A stretch of 58,692 bases of DNA, taken from contig DAIROT010000009.1 in assembly GCA_036806345.1 (NCBI GenBank), positions 1 through 58,692 of the forward strand. Direction: 5' to 3'. The notes under the pieces are model-generated. The model did no database searches and was not told the DNA's origin. It saw only the letters and a list, made by a program, of their open reading frames with translations. This stretch comes from QHCF01 sp003244275. Its GTDB lineage: Bacteria > Actinomycetota > Acidimicrobiia > Acidimicrobiales > QHCF01. The position numbers and the translations under genes were made by a program. Within the stretch, counting starts at the first letter, position 1, and every line of letters starts with the position of its first letter. Shown here one piece after another: positions 14,927 to 24,448 of this stretch.

Positions 14927-16881
14927 GAGGTCGACCGAGTGACTACCCAGGCCAGCAGGCCGACCACCCCGGCTGCCACCCCCAGGGCGTAATTACGCAC
15001 GAATCCGGTCTGGACCTGGCGCAGGCGATCGGCGCCGCTACGAACCAGAGTGGCGGTCCCGTTCACCGCCCCGTCGATGACCCGCCGGTCGAACACGTAG
15101 GCCGAGAAGGCGGCCAGGGCTGTCCCCGGTCGGGCGATGAGCGAGTCGTAGAGGTCGTCGATGCGCCAGCCCCGTAGCAGGAACCTGGGCTCCAGGCGCG
15201 GGCGGTCCCATTGGGGTAGCCACACCCGCAGGGCCAGGCCGACCCCGACGACAGCCAGCACGGCATCCAAGATGCCCAGGCCCACCTTGAAGGTTGCCGA
15301 CTGGCTCTCGACCCGCAGGGACGAGCCGAAGACGGGATCGAGCCAATGGCTGAGGAAGGGCAGGGTGGGGTGGAAGGGCAGGTTGATCAGGCCTCCGAGG
15401 AAGGACAGGGCGGCCAGCACCACTAGCGGTGCCCGCATCACCCACCGCGGATCGTGGGGCTCGGCCAAGGAGGCCCCGGCGCCGGCGCTGGCGGCCCCTA
15501 CGCCGGCGGCCTGGGCGCTGGGAACCGTGGCTCGGGCTCCGCCAGCCACCCCTCGCCAACGGTCGGGGCCGTAGAAGGCCAGGACCGTCTCCCGGCCCAT
15601 GTAGTAGGCGGTCAGGGCAGCGGTCACGGCACCCACCGCCCACAGGCCCGGGCTCAGGGCGTAGGCATTGAGCAGGACGTCGCTCTTGGACCAGAAGCCG
15701 GCGAAGGGTGGCACCCCGGCGATGGCCAGCCAGCCCACGATGAAGGTGAGGGCAGTGACCGGCATGAGCTTGCGGAGGTTGCCCATGCGCCGGAGGTCCT
15801 GCTCGTCGTGCAGGCCATGCATCACCGACCCGGCTCCGAGGAACAGCAGAGCCTTGTAGAAGGCGTGGGTCACCATCAAGAAGATGGCTGCCACATAGGC
15901 TCGGGCTCCCACGGCCAGGAACATGTAGCCCAGCTGGGACACGGTGGAGTAGGCCAGTACCCGCTTGATGTCGGTCTGGGCGCAGGCGGCGGTGGCCGCC
16001 AGGAAGGCAGTTGCCGCTCCCACGCACGCCACCACCAGGAGCGCCGACGAGCTGAGGCTCAAGATGGGACTGATACGGGCCATCAGGTAGACCCCGGCGG
16101 TGACCATGGTGGCCGCGTGGATCAGGGCCGAGACCGGAGTGGGGCCTTCCATGGCATCCAACAGCCACGGGAACAGCGGGATCTGGGCCGACTTGCCCAC
16201 CGCCCCCAGGAAGAGCAGCAGGGCGATGGCAGTAAGGGTGGTGCCCGAGAGGTGCCCGACGGCTGCGAACACCCCGGAGTAGGTGAGGGTGTGGGTAGCG
16301 GTGAAGATCACGAACATGGCGATCAGGAAGCCAAAGTCGCCGATCCGATTGAAGACGAAGGCCTTCTTGCCGGCGCTGGCCGCCATGTCCCGGTCGAACC
16401 AGAAGGCGATCAGCCAGTAGGAGCAGGCCCCCACGCCCTCCCATCCCAGGAAGGAGAGCACGAAATTGTCGGCCAGGACCAGCACCAACATGGAGAAGAC
16501 GAACAGGTTGAGGTAGACGAAGAAGGACGGGAACTTCTCGTCGTGCTCCATGTAGCCGATGGAGTAGAGGTGGATCAGGGTACTCACCCCGGTGACGAAC
16601 AGGGCCATGGTCATGGACAGCGGGTCGACCAGGAAGGCGGCGTTGATCCGCAGACCGCCGACCGGGATCCATGCGAACAGCACCTGGGTGAAGGCCCGGT
16701 GATGCGATCCGAGGCTGGCCAGGCCGGCGAAGGTCACCACCGTGGCCACGAAGGATGCTCCTACCGCGGCGGTGGCCAGCCAGCCGGCCAGAGGATTGCC
16801 CAACCGGCGCCCGCCGACCAGCAGCACGGCAAACCCGACCAGGGGGAGGAGCGGGATGAGGTAGGCGGCGTGGACCATCAC
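14923..16881 (-). CDS. nuoL: NADH-quinone oxidoreductase subunit L
   Basis: 652 aa. It contains YMEHDEKFPSFFVYLNLFVF, FLGWEGVGACSYWLIAFWF, KSAQIPLFPWLLDAMEGPTP and CAQTDIKRVLAYSTVSQLGY, the standard NuoL antiporter motifs with catalytic Glu and Lys residues. The long C-terminal part supplies the lateral helix that links the antiporter subunits. Ala/Gly-rich sequence around residue 450 (QAAGVGAASAGAGAS) is a lineage-specific loop. A 654-aa ORF antisense to this gene and its upstream neighbour nuoK is a GC-bias shadow. Confidence 0.97.
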   Translation of the reverse strand: MMVHAAYLIPLLPLVGFAVLLVGGRRLGNPLAGWLATAAVGASFVATVVTFAGLASLGSHHRAFTQVLFAWIPVGGLRINAAFLVDPLSMTMALFVTGVSTLIHLYSIGYMEHDEKFPSFFVYLNLFVFSMLVLVLADNFVLSFLGWEGVGACSYWLIAFWFDRDMAASAGKKAFVFNRIGDFGFLIAMFVIFTATHTLTYSGVFAAVGHLSGTTLTAIALLLFLGAVGKSAQIPLFPWLLDAMEGPTPVSALIHAATMVTAGVYLMARISPILSLSSSALLVVACVGAATAFLAATAACAQTDIKRVLAYSTVSQLGYMFLAVGARAYVAAIFLMVTHAFYKALLFLGAGSVMHGLHDEQDLRRMGNLRKLMPVTALTFIVGWLAIAGVPPFAGFWSKSDVLLNAYALSPGLWAVGAVTAALTAYYMGRETVLAFYGPDRWRGVAGGARATVPSAQAAGVGAASAGAGASLAEPHDPRWVMRAPLVVLAALSFLGGLINLPFHPTLPFLSHWLDPVFGSSLRVESQSATFKVGLGILDAVLAVVGVGLALRVWLPQWDRPRLEPRFLLRGWRIDDLYDSLIARPGTALAAFSAYVFDRRVIDGAVNGTATLVRSGADRLRQVQTGFVRNYALGVAAGVVGLLAWVVTRSTS

Positions 16882-16920
16882 GATTGTCGGGCCATCGATT
16901 GGGCAGACATGACGGGGGCG

Positions 16921-17223
16921 TCAGCCCCTCAGCAGGTGGAAGTCGTCAGCGGTGGCGGCCGTGCGCCGCCGGCAGATGGCCACGATGATCCCCAGCCCCA
17001 CCACAACCTCGGCCGCCGCCACCAGCAGCACGAACAGCACCAGCGATTGGCCGCCGATGTCGTTGAGCATTCGGGAGAAGGTGACAAAGGTCAGGTTCAC
17101 CGCGTTGAGCATCAGCTCCACGCACATGAACATGACCAGCACGTTGCGCCGGACCAGCAGGCCGACGGTACCAATGGTGAAGATGGCCGCCGCCAGGACC
17201 AGGTAGGGGGGGCCAGCGACCAT
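16921..17223 (-). CDS. nuoK: NADH-quinone oxidoreductase subunit K
   Basis: 100 aa with three membrane helices: FTIGTVGLLVRRNVLVMFMC, VELMLNAVNLTFVTF with the conserved Glu, and LFVLLVAAAEVVVGLGIIVA. That is the standard length and architecture. The ATG overlaps the nuoJ stop (TAATG). A 39-nt gap separates it from nuoL. Confidence 0.97.
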   Translation of the reverse strand: MVAGPPYLVLAAAIFTIGTVGLLVRRNVLVMFMCVELMLNAVNLTFVTFSRMLNDIGGQSLVLFVLLVAAAEVVVGLGIIVAICRRRTAATADDFHLLRG

Positions 17224-17876
17224 TACCCCTGCTCCCCCGATGCGACCTCGGACGGTTCGGCGCTGGGCGTCTGGCCTCGACTGGTATCGCCGCCGGTGGG
17301 CAGGTCGGAGATACTGACCTGCTGCCTCGACCGCCCGGGCAGGCGCCGGGACAGCACCACCGCCCCCACCACGGCGATGACCAGCAGCACCGAGGTGGCC
17401 TCGAAGGGGATCAGGTAGGTGGTGAAGATGGACCGGGCCAGCTTCTCGATGTTGCTCCCCGGCCCCCCAGCCGGGCCGGCCACCGACCGGGCGCCAGTGG
17501 CCCAGCTGGCCGTGGACGCCAGGTACAGGATCAGACCCAGGGCGGCCAGGCCCAAGATCACAGCCAGCGGCCTCTGCCCGGGCAGTGGGTCCCGGGCCAT
17601 CATCTCCTCCCGGTCCACCCCCAGCAGCATGATCACGAACAAGAACAGCACCACGATGGCCCCGGCGTAGACGATCACCTGGACCACCGCCAGGAACTGG
17701 GCATCCTGGATGACGAATAGCACCGCCACTCCAAAAAGGGTCATGACCAGCATGAGGGCTGAGTGGACGGGATTGCGGGCCACCACCACCCCGAGGGCGC
17801 CCACCACCACGATGATGGCCGAGACCACGAACGTGAACAGGTTCGACGTCACCGCCAGGAGCAGGGGATGGGGCAT
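17223..17876 (-). CDS. nuoJ: NADH-quinone oxidoreductase subunit J
   Basis: 217 aa with five hydrophobic helices; NPVHSALMLVMTLFGVAVLF and AVVQVIVYAGAIVVLFLFVI MLLGVD are the conserved NuoJ core, including the pi-bulge helix. A polar C-terminal tail (from about residue 180) is poorly conserved. It shares one nt with nuoI (TGATG). Confidence 0.97.
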   Translation of the reverse strand: MPHPLLLAVTSNLFTFVVSAIIVVVGALGVVVARNPVHSALMLVMTLFGVAVLFVIQDAQFLAVVQVIVYAGAIVVLFLFVIMLLGVDREEMMARDPLPGQRPLAVILGLAALGLILYLASTASWATGARSVAGPAGGPGSNIEKLARSIFTTYLIPFEATSVLLVIAVVGAVVLSRRLPGRSRQQVSISDLPTGGDTSRGQTPSAEPSEVASGEQG

Positions 17877-18544
17877 CAGCGACGATCCTTGCGGGTCAGC
17901 AGGTGTGAGGCCATGACCTTGCGCACCGACACGTTTCCGGTGGCCTCGTCGTTGTCGGGGCCCGACTGACCGGACTCGGCCGGACGCTCCCCGTAACCCA
18001 GCTCACCGGACCACTCCTGTTGGCCCTCGTAGGCAGCCGAGCCCGATGGTGAGGTGGCCCGCATCCACGCCGAGGTACGCAGGTCATCTCCGGGGCGCCA
18101 GTCCTCCCACGGCAGGTGCTGAGGTCGGCCGTCGTCTCCGACCAGCAGCTCGGCCCGGGTGTAGATGGCGTCGGCCCGGTTGGTGAAGGAGAATTCGAAC
18201 ATCTTTGACTCGGTGATGGCCTCCGTCGGGCAGGCCTCGACGCACAGGTCGCAGTGGATGCAGCGCAGGTAGTTGATCTCGTAGACGAAGCCCCAGCGCT
18301 CCCCGGGCGAGACCGGTGCATCGGGCGGGTTGTCAGCGCCCCGGACGTAGATGCACCCGGCTGGGCACACCCCGGCACACAGCTCGCAGCCGATGCACTT
18401 CTCCATGCCGTCCTCGTAGCGGTTGAGCACGTGGCGCCCGTGGTAGCGGGGGGGCTTGGGCCGCTTCTCGTCCGGGTACGACCGCGTCACCCGGGGCTTG
18501 ACCATCTGGCGAGCGGTAACGCGAAAGCCGTCGAAGAATCCCAT
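17876..18544 (-). CDS. nuoI: NADH-quinone oxidoreductase subunit I (2x 4Fe-4S)
   Basis: 222 aa. Two ferredoxin-type clusters are seen as CIGCELCAGVCPAGC and CIHCDLCVEACPTEA, corresponding to N6a/N6b, which carry electrons between NuoG and NuoB. The ~60-residue acidic/Ser-rich C-terminal extension after LPWEDW is common in actinobacterial NuoI. It begins MGFFDGFRVTARQM and is joined to nuoH by a one-nt overlap. Confidence 0.97.
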   Translation of the reverse strand: MGFFDGFRVTARQMVKPRVTRSYPDEKRPKPPRYHGRHVLNRYEDGMEKCIGCELCAGVCPAGCIYVRGADNPPDAPVSPGERWGFVYEINYLRCIHCDLCVEACPTEAITESKMFEFSFTNRADAIYTRAELLVGDDGRPQHLPWEDWRPGDDLRTSAWMRATSPSGSAAYEGQQEWSGELGYGERPAESGQSGPDNDEATGNVSVRKVMASHLLTRKDRR

Positions 18545-19761
18545 CAGGGTGCCCCTGATCTCTCGTCGGCCCCCACCGTCACAGCCCGAGGAGCGGGTTC
18601 GGCGACCGGGCTGGCTGGGGGCGGCTCACCGCTGGCTCGCCCCACGGTCATGGAACGCGACAGGGCCATCGCCACCAATACGAATCCGCCAATGATGGCC
18701 AGCCCCCAGTAGACGCTCACCAGCATGCCCCCCACCACCAGCAACCACGCCAGAGAGAGGGGGATGAGCGCCTTCCAGCCCAGGTCCATGAGCTGGTCGT
18801 ATCGCAGCCTGGGCAGGGTGGCCCGCAGCCAGACGTAGCCGAAGAGGAACACCACGGTCTTGCCGAGGAACCACAAGATGGGCCACAACCAACGCACGAA
18901 GTGGGGGGCTGGGCCGTCGGGGCCCCCGAAGAACAAGGTCACCACCACCGCCGACATGGTGATGGTGTTCATGAACTCGGCCAGGAAGAAAAGGGCGAAG
19001 CGCACCGACGAGTACTCGGTGTGGAACCCTCCCACCAGCTCCTGCTCGGCCTCCACCAGGTCGAAGGGCGGTCGGTTGAGCTCGGCGGTCACCGCCACCA
19101 GGAAGATCAGGAAGGGCACGATCCCCAGGCGCAGGACGTTCCAGTCCGGCACGAAGCTGTAGAGGTGGCGACTCTGGTCGGCCACGATCTCCCGGGTGGA
19201 CAGGGACCCGGTGATCAGCACCACGGCGGCAATCGACAGGCCCATGGCCGCCTCGTAGGACACCATCTGGGCCGAGGCCCGTACCGAGCCCAGCAGCGGG
19301 TACTTGGAGCCTGAGGACCACCCCGCCAGCATCACGCCGTACACGGAGACGGACGACATGGCCAGGACGAACAGGATGCCTATGGGCGGGTCGGCTACCT
19401 GCAGCTCGGTGGTATGACCAAGGATGGTGACCACCCCGCCCACCGGCACGATGGCGAAGATGAGGAATGCCGGTACGGCCGACAGGTAGGGAGCCAGGCG
19501 GAACACCCGCCGATCGGCCTGCTCGGGCAGCAGATCCTCCTTGAAGAACAGCTTGACCCCATCGGCCAGGCTCTGCAGGATGCCCCACGGGCCGGCCCGG
19601 TCGGGCCCGATGCGGTTCTGCATGTCCGAGATCACCTTGCGCTCGGCCCAGATCAGCAACAGGACGGAGACGAGCAGGGCGACGAAGGCCACCAGGACCT
19701 TCACTATGACGATTATCACCGCCGCCAGGGTCAGGCCGTGGGCGAACAGCGGGTCGCCCAT
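18544..19761 (-). CDS. nuoH: NADH-quinone oxidoreductase subunit H
   Basis: 405 aa. It shows the quinone-site loops and helices of NuoH: WAERKVISDMQNRIGPDRAG, GILQSLADGVKLFFKEDLLP, AQMVSYEAAMGLSIAAVVLI, ELNRPPFDLVEAEQELVGGF HTEYSS and LPRLRYDQLMDLGWKALIPL. The hydrophilic C-terminal tail is lineage variable. One-nt overlaps with nuoG and nuoI support tight co-translation. Confidence 0.97.
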   Translation of the reverse strand: MGDPLFAHGLTLAAVIIVIVKVLVAFVALLVSVLLLIWAERKVISDMQNRIGPDRAGPWGILQSLADGVKLFFKEDLLPEQADRRVFRLAPYLSAVPAFLIFAIVPVGGVVTILGHTTELQVADPPIGILFVLAMSSVSVYGVMLAGWSSGSKYPLLGSVRASAQMVSYEAAMGLSIAAVVLITGSLSTREIVADQSRHLYSFVPDWNVLRLGIVPFLIFLVAVTAELNRPPFDLVEAEQELVGGFHTEYSSVRFALFFLAEFMNTITMSAVVVTLFFGGPDGPAPHFVRWLWPILWFLGKTVVFLFGYVWLRATLPRLRYDQLMDLGWKALIPLSLAWLLVVGGMLVSVYWGLAIIGGFVLVAMALSRSMTVGRASGEPPPASPVAEPAPRAVTVGADERSGAP

Positions 19762-22427
19762 CAGGGGGTGTCCAGGCGTATGTCGGTGACCGAGGCGGTG
19801 GCATCGATCAGCTCCGAGACTCGATGCCCACCGTCGTCATCCACGTTGAACGCCATGGCAGCCACCCCTCTGGGAACCAGAGGGGTGGTCTCCACGGTGG
19901 TGACAAAGCTGGCCCGAGGCGACCTGACTCGAACCTGGTCACCAGTGCCGATACCCAGCCGATCGGTGTCATACGGATTGGCTCGCAGGACGCCGGGGGG
20001 CGCCAGCGGGGCCAGGGAGGGACAGGCCTGAACCAGGGTGCCGTGGTCATAAAGGGTCCGACCCGACACCAGGCGAAGTGAGTAGCCGTCCAGGCGAGGC
20101 ACCTCTGCCCCAGCCGGCCCCGGATCGAAGCGCATCAGTGCAGGCCGCCGGGGGCGGACCGGCTCGGGACCATCTGGCTCCCCCTCCCCTGCGCTGGCAG
20201 CGGGATGCGTCTTGGCCGGACCAACCACCCCTTGGCCCTGGGTAGGACCGTGCCTGCGGACCGCGCCAATACCCGGCGTGGCCATCGGATCGAGAGACCG
20301 GGTGGGCTGACCCAGGTGGACCAGGCCGATCGACAGCGGAGCCACCACCCCGTCGGCCGCCCAGGCGGCGGTCAGCACCGACCGCGTGATCCCGACGTGG
20401 GAGGGGACAAGCCGCTCGATCTCGTCCCAGATGGACTCCACCTCACCCAGGCCCAGGTCGGCCCCCAGGGCCAGGGCCAGCTCGACGGCAATCATCCAGT
20501 CAGCCCGGGCCACGCCGGGCGGGACCAGCTTCTGGGCCAGGCGGGAGATCCTTCCCTCCAGGTTGGTGGTGGTGCCCGGCCGCTCGGCGTAGGTGGCCGC
20601 CGGCAGCACCACGTCGGCTTGGCGGGACGAGTCGGTGAGGAAGGCGTCGACCGCCACCACGAACCCATCGCCGCCCAACGCCTCGCTGGCCAGGCGCCGG
20701 TCTGGGAAGTCCGAGAGCGGATCGGCCCCCAGCAACACCAGGGCCCCCATGTCGCCCCTGGCCGTGGCAGCCAGCATGCCAGCGCAGTCCAGACCCCGCT
20801 CGGAGGGCACCGAACCCCACTCCTCGGACCACCATGCCGCGCCCGCCTCCAGGGACACCCGGCCGGGCAGGACTCCGGGAGCCAGGCCCATGTCCAGCGC
20901 ACCCATCACGTTGGCCCGGCGCAACGCAGGCAGGAACCGGGCCGAGGGAAGGGCCTCGGCCAGCACACCGGCCGTCTCGGCCATCGCCGCCGCCGAGTCG
21001 GCCAGCGATGGCCGGCCCAGCACCACCACCACCCCCTCACCGTCGCCGTCGACCAGCGCGGCGACATCAGACCCACGTCCCGAGCCGGACACCACCTCTC
21101 GGGCCAGGGCCGCCACCTCACCGGGGCGATAGGTGAGCGAGACGGTGGCCAGCGCAGTCATGGCCGTGGCTGCCGGAGTGAGCTCCACCACCTTGACCTG
21201 GCCCTCCCGGACGGCCCCCCGCAGGCGCAGGAAGAGGACCGGCAGCTCCTCTCGCAGGTCGGGGGCCAGCAGGACGACGGTCCGGGCCGAGCAGGCCTGG
21301 TCGATGGTGGCCCGGGGCAGTCCCAGCACCACCTCGGCCGGCAACCCGTCGCCCAACTGGGCATCCACCGAGTCGGTCCCGATGACGGCCTTGGCCAGCT
21401 TGGCCCAGGCGTAGGCGTCCTCATTGGCCAGCCGGGCCCCACCGATGACCCCGATGGCACCGGGGCCCTGGCGCCTGCTCACCTCGGCCAATCCCGTCGC
21501 CGCCGCCTCCAGGGCCTCGGGCCAGGACGCCTCCACCAGTTCGCCACCCCGTCGAACCAGGGGTCGGGTCACCCGTGAATCACTGTTCACGGCCTCGAAA
21601 CCAAAGCGCCCCTTGTCGCACAGCCAGCTCTGGTTCACCGGATCCGAGTCGATCCCGAGATAACGGGTCAGGCGGTTGGACGACGACTGAACCGCCATCC
21701 GGCAGCCCACCGAGCACCACGTGCAGGTGCTCTCCACCTGCTCGACGTCCCAAGGGCGGGCCCGAAAGCGATATGGCTTGGCCGTGAGCGCCCCCACCGG
21801 GCAAATCTGCACTGTGTTGCCGCTGAAATAGGAGGCAAAGGGCCGGTCGGGAAAGGTGTTGATCTGGATCTGGTCCCCCCGCCCGATGAACTGGATGAGC
21901 GGGTCGCCAGCCACGTCGTCGGCAAAGCGGGTACAGCGGTCGCACTGGATGCAGCGCTCGCGATCCAGGGCAACCAGGTCAGAGATGTAGATCGGCTTTG
22001 CGAAATGGCGCTTCTCCTCGACGAAGCGGCTCTCCCCGGGACCGTAGGTGAGGGTCTGGTCCTGCAACGGACACTCCCCGCCCTTGTCGCATACCGGGCA
22101 ATCGAGGGGATGGTTGGCCAGGAGGAACTCGAGCACACCGTGCTGAGCCTTGGCCACCTTGACCGAGGTGGTAACCACCTCCTGGCCGTCGGCCACCGCC
22201 ACGAAGCAGGCCGGCTGGAGGGAGAAGCCCCTCGGCCCCTTGACCTCCACCAGGCACATGCGGCACATGCCCACCGAGCGCATGCGCGGGTGGTAGCAGA
22301 AGCGCGGTATGTAGACCCCGGCCCGCTCGGCGGCGGAGATGATCATCTCTCCCTTGCGGGCCGTCACCAGGCGGCCATCCAGGGTGACCGTCACCTCCTC
22401 GGCCGGCGCCTCTGTCGTCTGAGTCAT
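19761..22427 (-). CDS. nuoG: NADH-quinone oxidoreductase subunit G
   Basis: 888 aa. The N-terminal 2Fe-2S ligands are in CYHPRMRSVGMCRMC and the later Cys of the same domain. Then come CPVCDKGGECPLQD, a CIQCDRCTRF 4Fe-4S motif and the additional CTWCSVGC motif before the molybdopterin-oxidoreductase-like domain. That last Cys set marks the N7-type cluster present in a subset of bacteria. The C-terminal third is an MGD-binding-like fold (VRVRSPRASFVTTVETTPLV) without expected cofactor. nuoF lies 24 nt upstream. Confidence 0.96.
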   Translation of the reverse strand: MTQTTEAPAEEVTVTLDGRLVTARKGEMIISAAERAGVYIPRFCYHPRMRSVGMCRMCLVEVKGPRGFSLQPACFVAVADGQEVVTTSVKVAKAQHGVLEFLLANHPLDCPVCDKGGECPLQDQTLTYGPGESRFVEEKRHFAKPIYISDLVALDRERCIQCDRCTRFADDVAGDPLIQFIGRGDQIQINTFPDRPFASYFSGNTVQICPVGALTAKPYRFRARPWDVEQVESTCTWCSVGCRMAVQSSSNRLTRYLGIDSDPVNQSWLCDKGRFGFEAVNSDSRVTRPLVRRGGELVEASWPEALEAAATGLAEVSRRQGPGAIGVIGGARLANEDAYAWAKLAKAVIGTDSVDAQLGDGLPAEVVLGLPRATIDQACSARTVVLLAPDLREELPVLFLRLRGAVREGQVKVVELTPAATAMTALATVSLTYRPGEVAALAREVVSGSGRGSDVAALVDGDGEGVVVVLGRPSLADSAAAMAETAGVLAEALPSARFLPALRRANVMGALDMGLAPGVLPGRVSLEAGAAWWSEEWGSVPSERGLDCAGMLAATARGDMGALVLLGADPLSDFPDRRLASEALGGDGFVVAVDAFLTDSSRQADVVLPAATYAERPGTTTNLEGRISRLAQKLVPPGVARADWMIAVELALALGADLGLGEVESIWDEIERLVPSHVGITRSVLTAAWAADGVVAPLSIGLVHLGQPTRSLDPMATPGIGAVRRHGPTQGQGVVGPAKTHPAASAGEGEPDGPEPVRPRRPALMRFDPGPAGAEVPRLDGYSLRLVSGRTLYDHGTLVQACPSLAPLAPPGVLRANPYDTDRLGIGTGDQVRVRSPRASFVTTVETTPLVPRGVAAMAFNVDDDGGHRVSELIDATASVTDIRLDTP

Positions 22428-22451
22428 GGAGCCACGTCAGGCATCTGCTCC

Positions 22452-23759
22452 TCAGGCATAGGGACAGCCTGCCTCTTTGATGTGGGTGAGGAAGTCGTCC
22501 CTGAACAAGCGGATGCCCGAGACTATCGGAGGCGGGATCGAAGGGCCGAGGGGGCAGATGGTCGTCTGCTCCGGGGGCCAGTAGTGCAACCCGGGGGAGA
22601 TGCCGTCGCACACATCCATGAGGAGGTCGAGGTCCTCCTCGCGGCCCACTCCAGACTCCAGGCGACGCATGATCTTCTCCAGCCAGCCACTGCCTTCCCG
22701 GCAAGGGGTGCACTGGCCGCAGGACTCCCGAGCGAAGAAGCGGGTGATCCGCCAGGCGGCCCGCACCACACAGGTGGAGTCGTCCATCACCACGATCGAC
22801 CCGGAGCCGAGCATGGAGCCGGCCTTGCCCACCGCGTCCTGGCGCAGGGGCAGATCCACCTGATCAGGGCCGAACCAGGGGGAGGAGGCCCCGCCGGGGA
22901 TGAAGCACTTGAGGCTGCGTCCCTCCGCCAGCCCCTGGCCGTACTCCGGTGCGTAGATGAGGTCGGAGAACGTGGTCTTGGCCATCTCCACCTCGTAGTT
23001 GCCGGGTCGGCGGACGTGGCCGGAGAGGGCGAACATGCGGGTCCCGGTGGATGTCTCCTCGCCCAGGGCGGCAAAGGCAGCCCCACCGTTGAGGATGATC
23101 CACGGCACGTTGGACATGGTCTCCACGTTGTTGACCACGGTTGGCTCACCGTAGAGGCCGATGGCAGCCGGGAAGTAGGGAGGCTTGATCCGGGGAAAGC
23201 CCCGCTTGCCCTCCAGGCTTTCCAGCAACCCGGTCTCGTCGCCGCAGATGTAGGCACCGGCCCCCGGGTGGACCACCACGTCCACCGAGAAACCGGAGCC
23301 GAAGATGTCGCGGCCCACCGCACCGTGGCGATAGGCCTCGTTGAGGGCGGCCTGCATCCGCTCCAGGCCCAGGGCGAACTCGCCCCGGATGTACAAGAAC
23401 ACCTGGGTGGCCTGAATGGCGTAGGCGGTAATGAGGGATCCCTCGATGATCTGGTGAGGGTCGCGCTCGATCAGCACATGGTCCTTGAAGGTGGCGGGCT
23501 CGCTCTCGTCACCATTGATCACCAGGTAGCGCACGGGAGCGGGCCGCAGCATCGACCACTTGCGCCCGGCGGGGAACCCGGCACCCCCCCGGCCCAGCAG
23601 GCTGGCCGCATTGACCTCCTCGGCCACGTCCTCGGGATCCATGGCCAACGCCTGGTGCAGGGCCTGGTAGCCACCGGTGGCCAGATAACGATCCAGGGTG
23701 TACGAGTCTTCCAGGCCCAAGCGGGCGGTGACGATGGTGGGATGCTCGGTGATGGTCAT
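22452..23759 (-). CDS. nuoF: NADH-quinone oxidoreductase subunit F (FMN, NADH-binding)
   Basis: 435 aa. GRGGAGFPAGRKWSML forms the FMN-binding loop, YLVINGDESEPATFKDHVLI and YICGDETGLLESLEGKRGFP bind NADH/FMN, and SCGQCTPCREGSGWLEKIM supplies ligands for cluster N3. The ATG overlaps the nuoE stop by 4 nt. It is the electron entry point of complex I. Confidence 0.97.
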   Translation of the reverse strand: MTITEHPTIVTARLGLEDSYTLDRYLATGGYQALHQALAMDPEDVAEEVNAASLLGRGGAGFPAGRKWSMLRPAPVRYLVINGDESEPATFKDHVLIERDPHQIIEGSLITAYAIQATQVFLYIRGEFALGLERMQAALNEAYRHGAVGRDIFGSGFSVDVVVHPGAGAYICGDETGLLESLEGKRGFPRIKPPYFPAAIGLYGEPTVVNNVETMSNVPWIILNGGAAFAALGEETSTGTRMFALSGHVRRPGNYEVEMAKTTFSDLIYAPEYGQGLAEGRSLKCFIPGGASSPWFGPDQVDLPLRQDAVGKAGSMLGSGSIVVMDDSTCVVRAAWRITRFFARESCGQCTPCREGSGWLEKIMRRLESGVGREEDLDLLMDVCDGISPGLHYWPPEQTTICPLGPSIPPPIVSGIRLFRDDFLTHIKEAGCPYA

Positions 23760-24448
23760 GGCCGGTGGCCCTGGCCCTCGTCATGGCCGCCGGCGGCGTC
23801 CTCCTCGGCGGCCTTGGCGGCCTCGGCGGCCGCTTCCCTGACGGCCTTGCGCTCGGCGATGGCGGCATCGGCGACGCCCCGCTCGGCCACCACCACAGCG
23901 TGAGGAACGGCCAGGCCGCCCTCTCGAACCACCCGGCTGAGCAGACCGTGGGCGGGCACCACCTCGGCCAGGCGGCCCGACCTCAGGTCGTCCACCAGGG
24001 CGTCGAACCTCTCGTTGGTCACCTTGGGAAAGAAACGGTAGTTGACCTGGAGGCAGGGAGCCTGATCGCAAAAGGCGATGCACTCCACCTCTTCCAGGGT
24101 GAACTCACCGTCGGCAGTGGTGGTCCCCACCCGGGCCCCCAGGTGCTCCTCGGCGTGGGCCATCAGCTCGTAGGCCCCGTTGAGCAGGCAGGCGATATTG
24201 GTGCAGACCCCGATCAGGTGGCGACCCACCGGCTCGGTGTGGAGCATGTCGTAGAAGCTGACGGTGCCCAGGACCTCGGCGGGGGTCAGATCCAACAGCT
24301 CGGCCACGTGCTCCATGGCCTCGGGGGTGACCCAGCCATCCTGGGCCTGGGCCAGGTAGCAGATGGGCACCAGGGCCGAGCGAGGCTGCGGATAGAGAGC
24401 AATGAGGTCTCTGGCCCGGGCCACCAGCTCCGGTCCGAGACGGCTCAT
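23756..24448 (-). CDS. nuoE: NADH-quinone oxidoreductase subunit E (2Fe-2S)
   Basis: 230 aa. The thioredoxin-like 2Fe-2S domain has its four Cys in CTNIACLLNG and CIAFCDQAPCLQV (cluster N1a). After it the chain continues in an Ala/Glu-rich helical tail (AIAERKAVREAAAEAAKAAE), likely a lineage-specific extension. It follows nuoD with a one-nt overlap. Confidence 0.96.
   Translation of the reverse strand: MSRLGPELVARARDLIALYPQPRSALVPICYLAQAQDGWVTPEAMEHVAELLDLTPAEVLGTVSFYDMLHTEPVGRHLIGVCTNIACLLNGAYELMAHAEEHLGARVGTTTADGEFTLEEVECIAFCDQAPCLQVNYRFFPKVTNERFDALVDDLRSGRLAEVVPAHGLLSRVVREGGLAVPHAVVVAERGVADAAIAERKAVREAAAEAAKAAEEDAAGGHDEGQGHRP

Noticed and set aside
15454..17418. 654-aa open frame on the plus strand opposite nuoL/nuoK
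   Set aside because: Its composition is a Gly/Gln/His-rich shadow of the opposite strand's codon bias and it crosses gene borders of the nuo operon.
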